Shown piece by piece: positions 12,137 to 24,146 of a DNA stretch of 64,000 nucleotides. Positions within the stretch are counted from its first letter, which is position 1; every line of letters starts with the position of its first letter. The stretch comes from Helianthus annuus (lineage: Eukaryota; Streptophyta; Magnoliopsida; Asterales; Asteraceae), in the NCBI RefSeq assembly GCF_002127325.2, contig NC_035448.2, forward strand, positions 86,260,587 to 86,324,586, given 5' to 3'. The notes below the pieces were generated by a model. The model did not search any database, was not told the DNA's origin, and was given only the letters and a program-made list of their open reading frames with translations. The position numbers were made by a program, and so were the translations under genes.

Positions 12137-14566
12137 TTATTTAGAGGAAACTCGTGGAAAAAGATGCGGATACTTTGCCTTCATTTGATCTTCCCGTTCC
12201 CAAGTAAACTCGGGTCCACGTTTAGATTCCCAGCGAACCTTGCCCAAAGGAATGCGCTTGCGTTTAAGCCACTTGAGTTCACGTTCCATGATTTCTACCG
12301 ATTTCTCAACAAATTTCAGTGTTTTGTCAACACGAATTTCGTCAAGCGGTATGTGGAGGTTTTCGTCAGCTAAACACCTCTTGAGATTGGACACGTGAAA
12401 GGTTGGATGAACATTTCCAAGTTCAGGAGGTAACTCAAGTCTGTAGGCTACCATACCGATTCTATCGACGATCTTGAATGGTCCAACGTATCTAGGTGCA
12501 AGTTTTCCTTTCTTTCCGAATCTGATCACACCTTTCCAAGGTGAGACCTTAAGTAATACACGATCACCGACTTGAAAATCCAAGGGCTTGCGTTTTAGGT
12601 CCGCGTAACTCTTTTGACGGCTTCTAGCTGTCTGAAGGTTATCACGAACTTTCTTAACCTTATCTGTTGTCTCTAAAATGAGAGCAGGTCCAGTAAGTTG
12701 GGCCTCGCCGATCTCATTCCAGCAGACTGGTGAATGACATTTTCGACCATAGAGAGCCTCGAAAGGAGCCATGTTGATGCTGGAGTGATAACTGTTGTTG
12801 TAGGAGAATTCAATCAATGGAAGATGTGAATCCCAACTACCACCAAAATCGATCACACAAGCTCTAAGCATATCCTCCAGTGTCTGGATTGTTCTTTCAG
12901 ATTGACCATCCGTTTGCGGATGATAAGCTGTGCTCAGATTAAGTTGGGACCCCATAGCAGATTGCATGGTTCTCCAAAAATGAGAAGTGAAACGAGCATC
13001 TCTGTCAGAAATGATGTTCAAAGGAACACCATGTGGAGCTACAATTTCATCTACATAGATTTGAGCAAGTTTGTCAGCCGAAAAATCCTCATGGATTGGC
13101 AAGAAATGCGCTGACTTGGTAAGACGATCAACGACTACCCAGATGGCATCGTGACCTTTCTTTGCGCGCGGGAGTTTGGTAATGAGATCCATAGTAATGT
13201 TTTCCCATTTCCAAACTGGGATCTCTAGTTGTTCCAATAAACCAGAAGGACGCTGATGTTCAGCCTTATCCTTAAGACAAGTAAGGCATTTGGATACGTA
13301 TAAGGCAATGTCTTTCTTCATACCAGGCGACCAATACTGAATACGAAGATACTTATACATCTTATCTGAGCCAGGATGAATAGAATAACGAGACTTATGG
13401 GCTTCATCCATAAGCAAGGTAGGAAGATTATCTGGGCTCGGGACCCACAAACGGTCCATGAAGTAATACGATCCATTGTCTTTCAGTTCAAGAGCAGGAG
13501 CTATGTGATAAGGAAATTCCTTATCCATCAAACCTTGTGAAACACAAGCTTGTCGAGCCTGTGAAATACGTGCTTGGATATCGGTTTGAATAACAGATTG
13601 GACACGAACACAATGAAGCTTAGTACGTTCCTTGCGACTCAAAGCATCAGCTACGACATTCGCCTTACCAGGATGGTAGCGAATTTCGCAGTCATAGTCG
13701 TTTAGAAGTACCACCCAGCGTCGCTGTCTCATGTTGAGTTCTTTCTGATTGAAGATATGTTGAAGACTTTTGTAGTCAGTGAAAACCACATATTTTGTAC
13801 CGTACAAATAGTGTCTCCAAATCTTAAGAGCAAAGACAACTGCACCCAACTCAAGATCATGAGTGGTGTAGTTTTTCTCATGTATCTTCAACTGCCTTGA
13901 TGGGTATGCTATGACTTTCTTTCTTTGCATCAGGACGCAGCCAAGACCTAATTTAGATGCGTCGCAATAAACGACGAAATCATCATTGCCCTCAGGCAAT
14001 GTTAGGACAGGCGTGTCGCAAAGCTTTTGTTTCAAAGTCAGAAACGCTTCCTCTTGTTTGACTCCCCAATCAAATGGCTTGTTCTTCTGAGTTAGAGCAG
14101 TTAGAGGAACTGCAATCTTTGAGAAGTTTTCTATGAAGCGGCGGTAATATCCCGCTAGACCAAGAAAAGAACGAACTTCAGTAGGGGTAGTAAGCGTATC
14201 CCAATCCTTAATCACACTGATCTTGGAGGGATCTACATGAATACCTTGTTCGTTGACAATATGTCCCAAGAATTGAACTTCTTTAAGCCAGAATTCACAC
14301 TTGGAGAATTTGGCGAAAAGTTGCTCTTTCTTTAGGAGTTCCAAAGTAAGACGAAGATGTTGCTCATGATCAGCTCGCGTCTTAGAATATATTAAAATGT
14401 CATCGATGAAAACGATGATGAACTTATCCAAATAAGGCTTGCAGACCCTATTCATCAAGTCCATGAAAACAGCAGGAGCATTAGTCAAACCGAATGGCAT
14501 GACTGTGAACTCATAATGCCTATAGCGAGTACGGAACGCTGTCTTGGGAATATCTTCTTCATGCAC
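12137..14566 (-). pseudogene. pol: Element A Pol, C-terminal part: RT (part), RNase H, integrase, chromodomain
   Basis: An 809-residue open stretch of the gag-pol polyprotein. RT palm motif FIDD is at about residues 53-56. RNase H has YCDAS (Asp202), the HDLELGAV helix and the FTDYKS strand (Asp264). Integrase has an HHCC zinc finger around residues 397-430 (second Cys pair KCLTC) and the DDE triad Asp460, Asp521 and Glu557, with the typical 35 residues between the last two. A chromodomain follows at about 752-805 ([20 protein letters not shown]). It is separated from the upstream RT half by an in-frame TAA at 14570-14572, so the catalytic RT is split; the initiator implied here is not a real start. 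Residues beyond the break look intact, which suggests recent inactivation. Confidence 0.92.
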
Positions 14567-14572
14567 GCGAAG

Positions 14573-15496
14573 TTAATGGTATCCAGATCGCAGATCAATC
14601 TTTGAAAAATAAGAAGCGCCTTGCAATTGATCAAAGAGATCATCAATGCGAGGTAGGGGATACCGATTCTTGATGGTGAGCTTGTTAAGCTCACGATAAT
14701 CGATACACATCCTAAAAGATCCATCCTTCTTCTTTACAAAGAGAACGGGAGCACCCCAAGGTGAAAAGCTAGGACGGATAAAACCTTTGTCAGAGAGCTC
14801 CTGAAGCTGCTTAGATAATTCTTGCATCTCAGACGGTGCAAGACGGTATGGAGCTCTGGCAATGGTATTTGCACCAGGTACGAGATCAATACGGAACTCG
14901 ACTTGGCGTGCTGGAGGTAGACCAGGTAACTCTTCAGAAAAAACTTCAGAATAATCCCGAACGACAGGAATATCTGAAATAGACTTACCCTTGCCTTTAT
15001 CTGCTATAACATGTGCTAAGAAAGCCACATAGTTCTTCCGTAGATACTTCCGTGCTTTACAACAAGACATGAGTTTGAGACCACCGGCAGGCTTCTCACC
15101 ACGAACTTGTAGGATCTCGCCTGTCAACAGCGGCACACGAACAATCTTCTCAGAACAAACTATCTCTGCGCGATGCTTAGATAACCAATCCATACCCACT
15201 ATAACGTCGAAGCTTCCAAGTTGCATAGGCGCGAGGTCAATAGGAAAAATATGGTCGTTAAGGTTCAACTGGCAGTTGCGTAGAACAGAATTAAGAACAA
15301 TGGGTTCACCACTGGCAACCTCTACTGTCAAAGGTTTACCTAGTTTCGTTCTAGACACGCGAAGCATTGGCTCAAAAGTCAATGACACAAAACTCTTGTC
15401 GGCACCCGAATCAAAAAGAACAGATGCAGGCTGATTATTAATAAAGAACGTACCGTTCACCACTTCATTGTCTGCTTGTGCTTCTTGAGCATTCAT
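14573..15496 (-). pseudogene. pol: Element A Pol, N-terminal part: aspartic protease and RT fingers/palm
   Basis: A 307-residue stretch in the same frame as the downstream Pol piece. The protease active site FDSGAD lies near residues 31-36, and a [12 protein letters not shown] block near residue 104 marks the end of the protease core. The RT domain begins with [10 protein letters not shown]. It includes [17 protein letters not shown] and ends just after the first catalytic Asp ([10 protein letters not shown]), where a TAA stops it. The methionine at 15496 is internal to the polyprotein, not a true start. Upstream, in the same frame, lie the zinc-knuckle region and another stop (TGA, 15629-15631). 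Confidence 0.9.
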
Positions 15497-15585
15497 TTTG
15501 AAGACTCGCCCTTGAGCCTGAGTCTGATTCTGGTTTGCATTCTGGTTCTGGTTGGCTAGTCTTGGGCACCGGTTTCTGTAATGGG

Positions 15586-16683
15586 TCAGATCCCCACAGT
15601 TATAACAAGCACCTGGTGGGTAGTTTGGTCATGCAGCTTGACCCTGTTGCTGAGCAGGAGGCTGAGCAACTTGTTGAGCAGGGTTCTGAACTGCGCGATT
15701 TTGAGTAAACCGACAAACATCGGCAAGATGACCTGACTTCCCACAGTTAATACAGAAACGGCACTGATGTTGCGGCTGATGGTGACTGTTGCATCTATTG
15801 CACAAAAGTGCACTTCCTGAATAGGGCTTCTTTGCTGGAGGCTGTGCGGTTTGGTTGGGAGCTGCCTGGTTAATCTGAGCAGTGACCGCAAAATTTTGGG
15901 AAGCCTTACGCTTCCTTGACCCCCTTGAGGAACTAGAATCCTTCCCTTCTTGTTTTGACCTTTCTTGCTATCTTCCTTGTCAGACGACTGTTTCTTGCCC
16001 TTGTCACCCTTCCTGTGTAATTTATTCTTTTGAATCTGTGACTCAGTCAGTGTCACTGATAACTCGATTGCCTGATGGAGTGTGGTAGGGTTACTACCAG
16101 TGATAATGTCTTGCACCGAGTCAGGTAGGCCGTCGATGTATCTTTCGATAGCCTTGTCGAGTGGGGCGACCATAGTCGGGCAAAGCAGACTCAACTCCTC
16201 AAACCTATCAGTATACGCCCTGTGTTCGCCATTGTCTTTTTTCAAATCATCAAACTCCTTCTCCAATGCTCGTTGTTCATGACAAGGACAAAACTCCCTC
16301 ATCATAAGAGCTCTCAGTTCAGCCCATGTCTGTGCTAGAGCAACATCTACACTACGGTCTCTCATTACCCCATTCCACCATGTAAGAGCCCTCTTCTGAA
16401 ACACGCTCGAAGAAAACTCGACCTTGCGGTTATCCGGACACTGCACGTGGCGAAAAGTATTCTCGATGCTCTCGAACCATTGAAGAAGCCCAGTTGCTCC
16501 CTCAGAACCACTAAACTTGAGTGGTTTAGCCGAGTTAAAATTCTTGACATTGCATGTACCATTGTTGTTGTTGTTGGCTTGGTTCCATTGAGCAAAGAGA
16601 TTTGGGAATTGAGCAGCCATCTGCTGCGCAATAATTTCTGCCAGCTCGACAGTTGCTATCAGGTGTTCGCGTTGAGGAGGCAT
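15586..16683 (-). pseudogene. gag: Element A Gag (frameshifted near its end)
   Basis: The start is placed at the ATG at 16681-16683, giving MPPQREH, because element B starts at the same codon; an upstream in-frame Met exists but is not shared. Residues about 50-210 form the retrotransposon Gag domain (PLKFSGSEGATGLLQWFESI, then the RALTWWNGVM and RYIDGLPDSVQ blocks). A lysine-rich linker follows. Near 15945 the frame slips, so the last third of this open frame is out of register. The genuine continuation, with two CCHC zinc knuckles (CINCGKSGH and CYNCGDLTH), lies in another frame and is also interrupted by TGA at 15629-15631. Gag would form the virus-like particle and bind RNA. Confidence 0.9.
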
Positions 16684-17268
16684 TCTAAAAGAGGAAAACA
16701 TGAAAGGAAACTAGTGAGATGATTGGACGAAGAGAATGAGATGAAACAAAAACAGCAAAAGCAAAGATGATGGTTACGCATCGTAAAGCAAACAAGCGAC
16801 ACGAAATGTCTAGTCAAAGTAAGTGGGTCAAAAATAATGTATCGCGAAGACATGTTCGCCTATAAGTGAACACTCACCCCAAGAGTTCCCAGGTAAGAGT
16901 GACTGGTCCGATTATGTGGATTTGTACGAACACTCTAGCCTTAGACAGAAAACTCAGGGTACAGGCATTCACTCTTCCAGTTCGCACGTGTTCACACTAT
17001 TAAAGCCCAAAACTTTGACGATACTTTTGAAAATTCAAAAGGGTTCAAAACCATATAACAGAGGGTTCAAAACCTAGTAATCAATCATCCTAGAATAGAT
17101 GATTAATTTTCAAAGCGGATTCGGAACTGAAATTCTCGTTGTGGTTATCACCTAAGGATAGGTGATGTGCATGTTTTAAAACCTAAACACAAGATAACTT
17201 GTGTTAGGGTCCTAGAAAGTTATAGTCTAGATCAAAGCACTACTAATAACCTAATTCCCTATAACCAT

Positions 17269-17282
17269 TGGCTCTGATACCA
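17269..17282 (-). other. Primer-binding site of element A (tRNA-iMet)
   Basis: The minus strand reads TGGTATCAGAGCCA, a perfect match to the 3' end complement of plant initiator tRNA-Met. It lies seven bases inside the 5' LTR boundary. Confidence 0.95.
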
Positions 17283-17534
17283 ACTCTTCTGTCACACCCC
17301 GGCCGCGTATAACATGCAACCGCGGCGGAAACGCCGGGGAGTGTTGGGACAGAATTAATTGTTTCATAACCATGGAAACCAAAGTTACATTTTATTTATT
17401 TAACAAGCGTAATACATTGTCTTAAATAGGAAAACAAGGAGTTCAAAACATAATTAAACTAGTCTATCTTCATTTTTATTCTCTAAGCCACAGGTCCGCC
17501 CTAGTGTCATGATCATCATCCTATGTCACAGCTC

Positions 17535-18877
17535 CTGAAAACACATGTGAAAGTAGGTACGTCAGCATAAAAATGCCTGTGAGATACATAGGTTTTGTGA
17601 AAATGGATTCATGACTTGAGTTTAAAGAAATGTTTAATAACAGTCAGTCATGAACCTTGTAATTTGTCTTGCTTTGTAAAACATTTGAAAAACCATAATA
17701 TCAGATGATATGTATAGATAAGTGTAAGGTTAAACGAGTAACCAAGTAAAATGAGTTGAATAAGATAAGTTGTTTGTAAAAATAATGTCTTGTGAAGAGT
17801 ATGTTATTTGTGTAAAATGTAATGTGTCTAAACTGAAATGACTTAGATAACGCTACGATATGTAATATTATAAGAGCATTTATATATAGGAAGTACCAGC
17901 GGCGTATCCACCATGTTTGTATCATATTACATACGCCACGTTACTCCAACCATTTACCCAAACCAACCACCATGTAAATTGTTCATGTATAAATGAATTG
18001 TCAAGTGTTATTGTGTAAACGATATCGAAATGTCTATGTTCAATGTAAACCACCAAGTATGTATATCAATGTCAAAATTTTTATGTTTAATGTAGATCAT
18101 GTAATGTGTACCCAAAATATATCTTGTATGGTAAGTGAGATGTATCAACTAAACCATATGTAAAATGCACAAAACAAGGTGTTGAAGTAAAACATGGTTT
18201 AAATCAACGTTCTGTTTTGTGGAACAATGCATGCTCTACTGATACAGACATTTATGCGGTATTGTGAAATATGCATACATCCAAGCCTTGAGACTGTGGC
18301 GATAAACCCTTAAACAAATTAAAGGTTTATCTAAGTTATGTATATCGAATTCGGTCATTCCTTCCAATCCAAACAAACCCAGGATTTCAGGAAGGGGAGT
18401 TGTCAATTCATATGGTACCACTACCTACTAACGAATGGCGTAGCTAATGTTAATGAATGTATTCTTCCATGTTAAACAAACCAAATGTCATACCAAAATG
18501 AAGGCATGTGATGTAAACAATTGTACTAAGTATGCACACAATGGGCATAAATAGCATGAAATGTAATGTAAAACAATGTACTAAGTACGCACACAATGGG
18601 CATACATAACATGAAATGTATTGAAAGACAATGTACTAAGTACGCACACAATGGGCATACATAGCATGAAATGTAATGAAAGACAATGTACTAAGTACGC
18701 ACACAATGGTCATTCATAGCATGAAATGTAATGTAAAACAATGTACTATAATGTACTAACGAACATAGCAGGTTTATGATGTGAAAACATGGAAAGCATG
18801 AAAGTAACAAGTAGGCACATGTGTTTCACCCCAAAACAGTTTAGAAAACAGTAAAAGATGGGGTTCAATGTACTCAC
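17535..18877 (-). other. Candidate leader intron in 5' LTR of element A (same in A, B and C LTRs)
   Basis: The donor CAG|GTGAGTA and acceptor TTTTCAG|G frame about 1.34 kb that includes the 55-bp array. Equivalent sites occur in every LTR of the family in this window: 8794-10137 (A, 3' LTR), 24010-25569 and 32977-34260 (B), and 44091-45531 (C). The donor matches the plant consensus well. No transcript evidence is available, so splicing is inferred. Confidence 0.45.
18519..18738. repeat. 55-bp tandem repeat in 5' LTR of element A (4 copies)
   Basis: Anchors at 18543, 18598, 18653 and 18708 give an exact 55-base period and the same copy number as in the 3' LTR. Confidence 0.95.
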
Positions 18878-19111
18878 CTGAGATTGCTTTGAAGTTCTTG
18901 TATAATAACCAAATAATGCTAGAGATCACGGAATATCAAACGGCACCTAATAGGTAGCTATGTTAATATACCGGACCAAAATCAGAAGGATCATATAGTA
19001 TGCGGGTTCGTAAACCAAACGAGTATGGAGACTCGTGTAATATGGTTTAACAAAGCCTACATACTAAAATGAAACCTAACCTAAGTGCTTAAGATCCGTT
19101 ACGACCCGTTT

Positions 19112-19613
19112 AGGTAGCTTATGCTACCTTAACGCGTCGTTCGTGTAGAACGCGTTTGGAACGCCTAACATCGTGGCCATAAGGTATAACCTCGGAAGGT
19201 TATAGCTATGGTCACCTAATGTGTTTGGTCGGATCCTAATGATCGACCAAATGGGTCGGGTTCGAAAGTATAAGCGATGGTTTAGATCGCTTACCTTACG
19301 ACCCTATATATGCACTAAACTAAAAGTGACGAGCTAAGCATGTTAGAACATGCTTAACTAAGTTTAGAAAACAGGTTTGGCATCAAAACAAACGGTTTTG
19401 ATGCTCACGAGTAGTTTGGTTACAAAATACGCAAGAATGCGCATTTTGGCCGAAACTACGACTCGTCACTGAGCCTTGATAACGTGGTAATCAGTAGGTA
19501 TAGTCGCCATGGACTATAACCCTCGTGATCACGCTCACGTTATGAAGTTCCAATGAACTTCGTGTTGACCATAGGCTGGTCAACGCAGAAAGTCAAACAA
19601 AACGTTGACTTTC
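19112..19613 (-). other. Chain of about twelve stem-loops in the LTR (presumed R/U5 leader)
   Basis: Inverted repeats follow each other with little gap. Perfect stems include AGGTAGC (112-118/123-129, offsets from 19000), TATAACCT (185-192/197-204), TAAGCGAT (271-278/286-293), TAAGCATGTT (335-344/347-356), GCATCAAAAC (380-389/395-404), TATAGTC (499-505/512-518), GAAGTTC (544-550/555-561), GTTGACC (564-570/578-584) and GAAAGTCAA (588-596/605-613). A nested hairpin with ACGAGT outer arms spans 407-466. The chain begins roughly 150 bases downstream of the TATA box in sense. Equivalent chains lie at 10372-10872, 23276-23775, 32242-32742 and 45766-46268. Confidence 0.8.
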
Positions 19614-20852
19614 GGACTCGAAAAGCGAATAAAAGAACGAAAGAACACTTACGAAGGGTCCCCGAATGCTAATCTAGATCAAAATGGCTCAGGTATGAAA
19701 CAAAGGTTCCAACTTAGAGCTTTAGATCAGATTTTTGTGGGTTTTAACCAAAAGGGGGGGGGGTATTAATAGGAAAAGTAAAGTCGTTAAGATCGTTTCT
19801 TGAATATCATGCCACGATCTTAAGCGTACACTTGTCAAGATGTTGTGGTGGCTCAAAATGACCCTTAACTCCTGAGATGGTGAAAGGGCATTGCCCTTTG
19901 GAGTGTTTGAAAGGCCAATTTTTGCAAGAAAACAAGGTTTCTGCAACTGAAGGGGCCATGCAGCCCGCATCAGGATCAGACAAAACCCAGGCGGGCCGCC
20001 TGGCTATGTCTGATCTGCACCAACTTTCAGAATTGGCAGTTTTGGTCCCTGTTGCATGTTTAAGCCATTTCCGACACTTCTAAGGCCCGTAAAGCCAACT
20101 TTAAGGCCCTAAAATGATGCCTAAACATTGTGGACATGAAACATGCTCAAAAATATGTCGGATGTTGGTTTGTTTGGCCGTACGATTCCGATGTTCGGTT
20201 AATTACGACGGAATGCGCATAAGCGCGAAAAATGATCCAAATTGCGCGACGAATGGATTTTTCTCATGCCAAACACTAACGCATAATATTAGGATGCTTA
20301 CATAAATTTTTGGATGTCTGGATGTATTCAGAACGTAAGTTATGCGCGGAAGTGCAAACTTGTGCACTTTTTGACACTTTTAGCCCCTGAATGATCCAAA
20401 AGTTTGTTTTAGCATACCAAACCCCTCAAAGCCTATTTCTAAGCTATGTAAAGGATATTTATGGTATGTTTTACTTATGGACATGTTCCAGAATGTTCGT
20501 TACAGTTCGAATTGGCATACTTTCGTAGTTTGTCAAATTTAGTCCCTGTAAGCGAATTAACTTGTTTTTGCCATACCAAAGCCTTCAAAACTTATTTCTA
20601 AGTTATGTAATGGTTATTTAAGGTATGTTGAGTATTTGTTGATGTTTCGGAGTATTTGTCGCATTAAACTAAGTGCGTTTAAGTACCAGTTTGCGTATAA
20701 TTCTCCAGAAAGCGATGTAGAGTTTGGAATTGAACAAAAGTCAAAACATGAAAAATGTGAAACACAACCAAACGAACATTGGGATAAAATAACATTGTTT
20801 TATTGATAATTGAACTGTTCATAAAGATTACAAGCAGAAATCTTACATATAC

Positions 20853-22047
20853 CCTGACGAAAACCTAAGACTCGGTCGATAGATGCAATGAACAGCTCCG
20901 CTACTAAGCCCAATCACAGTATCTCCAAGAACACCATGAGAATCAACACACGAAATGAATCTGATCCGAATCACCAAGACACAAGAGTGGTGGATGGCGG
21001 TGTGTGGCAGCAGCACGACGGTGGAGGTGGCAACATTTGTGTGGTGGTCGTCGACGGATGGCGAGTCAGGTGGGGCCGGCTGATCGCAAGTGGAGAGAGA
21101 AAGAGAGAGGTGGCTAGGGTTTTCAGCTTAATCTCTTTCCGCTTGTGTTGATGTGCAGTTAGGGTTTGTTATTAAGGTTCAGTTTATAGAACCATTAGTT
21201 ACGCTTTAGCCCACTAATTCTTGATTTCCTTTCCAACATATTCAATCCAAGTTTAAACACTAATTACCGGTCAACCCCTTGACCTTTGTATTTTTAATAA
21301 TAAAAAAATTCTCCCCGGTTATTGTCTAATAATAACCATTCCTCGTTTCCATAGAATAATGATTGTTCTCCACCATATTAAACTACTAGTCAAAACCATT
21401 TTGGCTTTATTTTATTATCCAATAAAATAACAATTTCATTTACGAATTATTTCCACTAAATTAATTGTTTCGTAAACAACTAATATCTTAAGTATTTCAT
21501 TAAATATTCCCGTTCCCAATTAATCCGCCTTTCGTGATTTATAATATTCAACAATTAAATATTATTCTTTGTTCGCCGTCTAAAGTGTAACACTTTGGAT
21601 CATACCTTAATAGCAATGTTAAATAACCGATAATCAGACATTTTAATCCAATAGTCTTTCACTTGGACTATTTTCGATTATATCCTTAAAGTAGACAGGG
21701 TTAGACGACTAGTTGCATCACACTGTCCCTATCAAGGTGTGACGTATTACATTCATCAACGATTCCTTTGTGATCAAGTAACTCTTTACTTAATCAAGTA
21801 TATAGCCCTAGTAATGTTATCAATTTATCCTTTATGCATAGAACACTTTGTTGAACATGAGACATGGATCTAATTTCAATCACATGTATTATTCAACTAT
21901 TCGATTACTTGTCTTTGATACAAATGGTAAACAAAATATCTTTAGCTCGAGTGTGGCCACATTTTTATAATAGTTTGAGTCTACGAGGGCTCCAAAATGT
22001 TTAACTTTTTTAAACATTAAGAAGCATATAATTCCTTCGACAACATA
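20853..22047 (-). repeat. Middle part of the split copia-type solo LTR, spacer between A and B
   Basis: No gene is here. The minus strand has CTATAAAC (TATA, 21183-21188 on plus TTTATA) followed by AACCCTAACTGCACATC and a CT-rich run with a GA microsatellite near 21095-21110 on the plus strand. This looks like the core promoter and leader of the LTR. A small plus-strand frame at 20888-21151 has no support. Confidence 0.5.
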
Positions 22048-23123
22048 TGTAACATTTGTGCTTGTAATCATTATGAACAGTTCAATTATCAATAAAACAA
22101 TGTTATTTGATCCCAATGTTTGTTTGGTTGTGTTTTACATTTTTCATGTTTTGACTTTTGTTCAATTTCAAACTCTACATCGCTTTCTGGAGAATTATAC
22201 GCAAACTAGTGCGTAAACGTACTCAGTTTAATGCGAAAAATACTCCGGAACATCAACATATACTCAACATACCTTAAATAACCTTTACATAACTTAGAAA
22301 TAAGTTCTGAAGGCCTTGGGATGGCAAAAACAAGTTAATTCGCTTACATGGACTAAACTTGACAAACTGCGAAAGTATGCCAATTCGAACTGTAACGAAC
22401 ATTCCGGAACATGTCCATAAGTTAAACATACCATAAATATCCTTTACATAGCTTAGAAATAGGCTTTGAGGGGTTTGGTATGCTAAAACAAACTTTTGGA
22501 TCATTCAGGGGCTAAAAGTGTCAAAAAGTGCACAAGTTTGCACTTTCGCGCATAACTTACGTTCTGAATACATCCGGACATCCAAAAATTTATGTAAGCA
22601 TTATAATATTATGCCTTAGTGTTTGGCATGAGAAAAATTCATTCGGTCGCGTCATTTGGATCTTCTTTCGCGCTTATGCGCATTCCGTCGTAATTAAGCG
22701 AACATCGCGATCGTACGGCCAAACGGACCAACATCCGACATATTTTTGAACATGTTTCATGTCCACAATGTTTAGGCATCATTTTAGGGCCTTAAAGTTG
22801 GCTTTATGGCCCTTAGAAATGTCAGAAATAGCTTAAACATGCAACAGGGACCTAAACTGTAAATCCTGAAACTTGTTGTCTGATCTGCACCCAGGCGGCC
22901 CGCATTAGTTTGGCCTGCACCTTCACGCAGGCCGCATCAGACAAGCAGACCAGATTCAATCTTTGATCCACTTGCAGTTGGCCTTTCGATCACCCAAAGG
23001 GCAATGCCACGTGTCGGATTCTTATGGTGGGGGCAAAATAAGGCACGACAACATTTCGACAAGTGTACAGGTCAGATCGTTGCACGTTATTCAAGAAACG
23101 ATCCTAACGGCTTTGCTTTTCCT

Positions 23124-23131
23124 ATAAATAC
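23124..23131 (+). promoter_or_regulatory. TATA box in 5' LTR of element B
   Basis: TATAAATA is followed by a C/T run, and AAAACCCACAAAAATC about 25-40 bases downstream is the likely start region. The same box is at 32087-32094 in the 3' LTR and at 46419-46426 (minus) in element C. Confidence 0.7.
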
Positions 23132-24146
23132 CCCCCCTTTTTTTAAAACCCACAAAAATCTGATCTAAGCTCTAAGTTGGAACCTTTGTTTCATACCTGA
23201 GCCATTTTGATCTAGATTAGCATTCGGGGACCCTTCGTAAGTGTTCTTTCGTTCTTTTATTCGCTTTTCGAGTCCGAAAGTCAAAGTTTTGTTTGACTTT
23301 CTGTGTGACCAGCCTATGGTCAACACGAAGTTCTTGGAACTTCATAACGTGAGCGTGATCACGATGGTTATAGTCCGTAGTGACTATACCTACTGATTAC
23401 CACGTTATCTAGGCTCAGTGACAAGTCGTAGTTTCGGCCAAAATGCGCATTCTTGTGTATTTTGTAACCAAACTACTCGTGAACATCAAAGCCGTTTGTT
23501 TTGATGCCAAACCTATTTTCTAAAACTTAGTTAAGCATGTTCTAACATTCTTAGCTCGTCACTTTTAGTATAGTGCTTATATAGGTCGTAAGGTAAGCGA
23601 TCTAAACCATCGTTTATACTTTCGAACCCGACCCATTTGGTCGATCATTAGGATCTGACCAAACACCTTAGGTGACCATAGCTATAACCTTCCGAGGTTA
23701 TACCTTATGGCCACGATGTTAGGCGTTCCAAACGCGAACTACGCGAACGACGCATTAAGGTAGCATAAGCTACCTAAACGGGTCGTAATGGGCCGTAAGC
23801 ACTTAGGTTAGGTTTCATTTTAGTATGTAGGCTTTGTTAAACCATATTACATGAGTTTCCATACTCTTTTGGTTTACGAACCCGCATACTATCCGATCCT
23901 TCCGATTTTGGTCCGGTATATTAATATAGCTACCTATTAGGTGCCGTTTGATATCCCGTGATCACTGGCATTGTGTGATTATTACCCAAGGAATTCAAAG
24001 CAATCTCAGGTGAGTACATAGACCCCTCTTTTACTGTTTTCTAAACTGTTTTGGGGTGAAACACATGTGCCTACTTGTTACTTTCATGCTTTCCATGTTT
24101 TCACATCATATACCTGCTATGTTCGTTAGTACATTATAGTACGTGA

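Larger units (their letters stand above)
8549..20847 (-). mobile_element. Element A: Ty3/gypsy chromovirus (Tekay/Del-like), full length but disabled
   Basis: This is a complete element of about 12.3 kb with two LTRs of about 3.55 kb, a tRNA-iMet PBS, a polypurine tract and gag-pol on the minus strand. The perfect five-base target duplication TATAC flanks it (8544-8548 and 20848-20852). Long LTRs plus a C-terminal chromodomain point to the Tekay/Del clade of chromoviruses. The coding region is broken by a frameshift near 15945, a TGA at 15629-15631 and a TAA at 14570-14572, so it cannot move by itself. It lies inside the copia-type solo LTR and is an inverted sister of element B. Confidence 0.95.
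17290..20847 (-). repeat. 5' LTR of element A
   Basis: This 3558-bp LTR would drive transcription leftwards. In sense order it has TATTAATA (19764-19771), a dozen stem-loops (19112-19613), a CAG|GTGAGT donor-like site (GT at 18877-18876), four 55-bp repeats (18519-18738), a TTTTCAG|G acceptor-like site (17535-17536) and the end TGTGACA before the PBS. No substantial coding frame is present; a 40-61 codon frame at 18236-18421 is shared with the other LTRs of this family. Confidence 0.95.

Noticed and set aside
20853..22047. Possible host gene promoter and 5' leader (TATA box, CT-rich leader, GA run) on the minus strand
   Set aside because: No coding frame follows, and the segment joins with the flanking pieces into an LTR-like unit with a target duplication. 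It is better explained as LTR promoter sequence.
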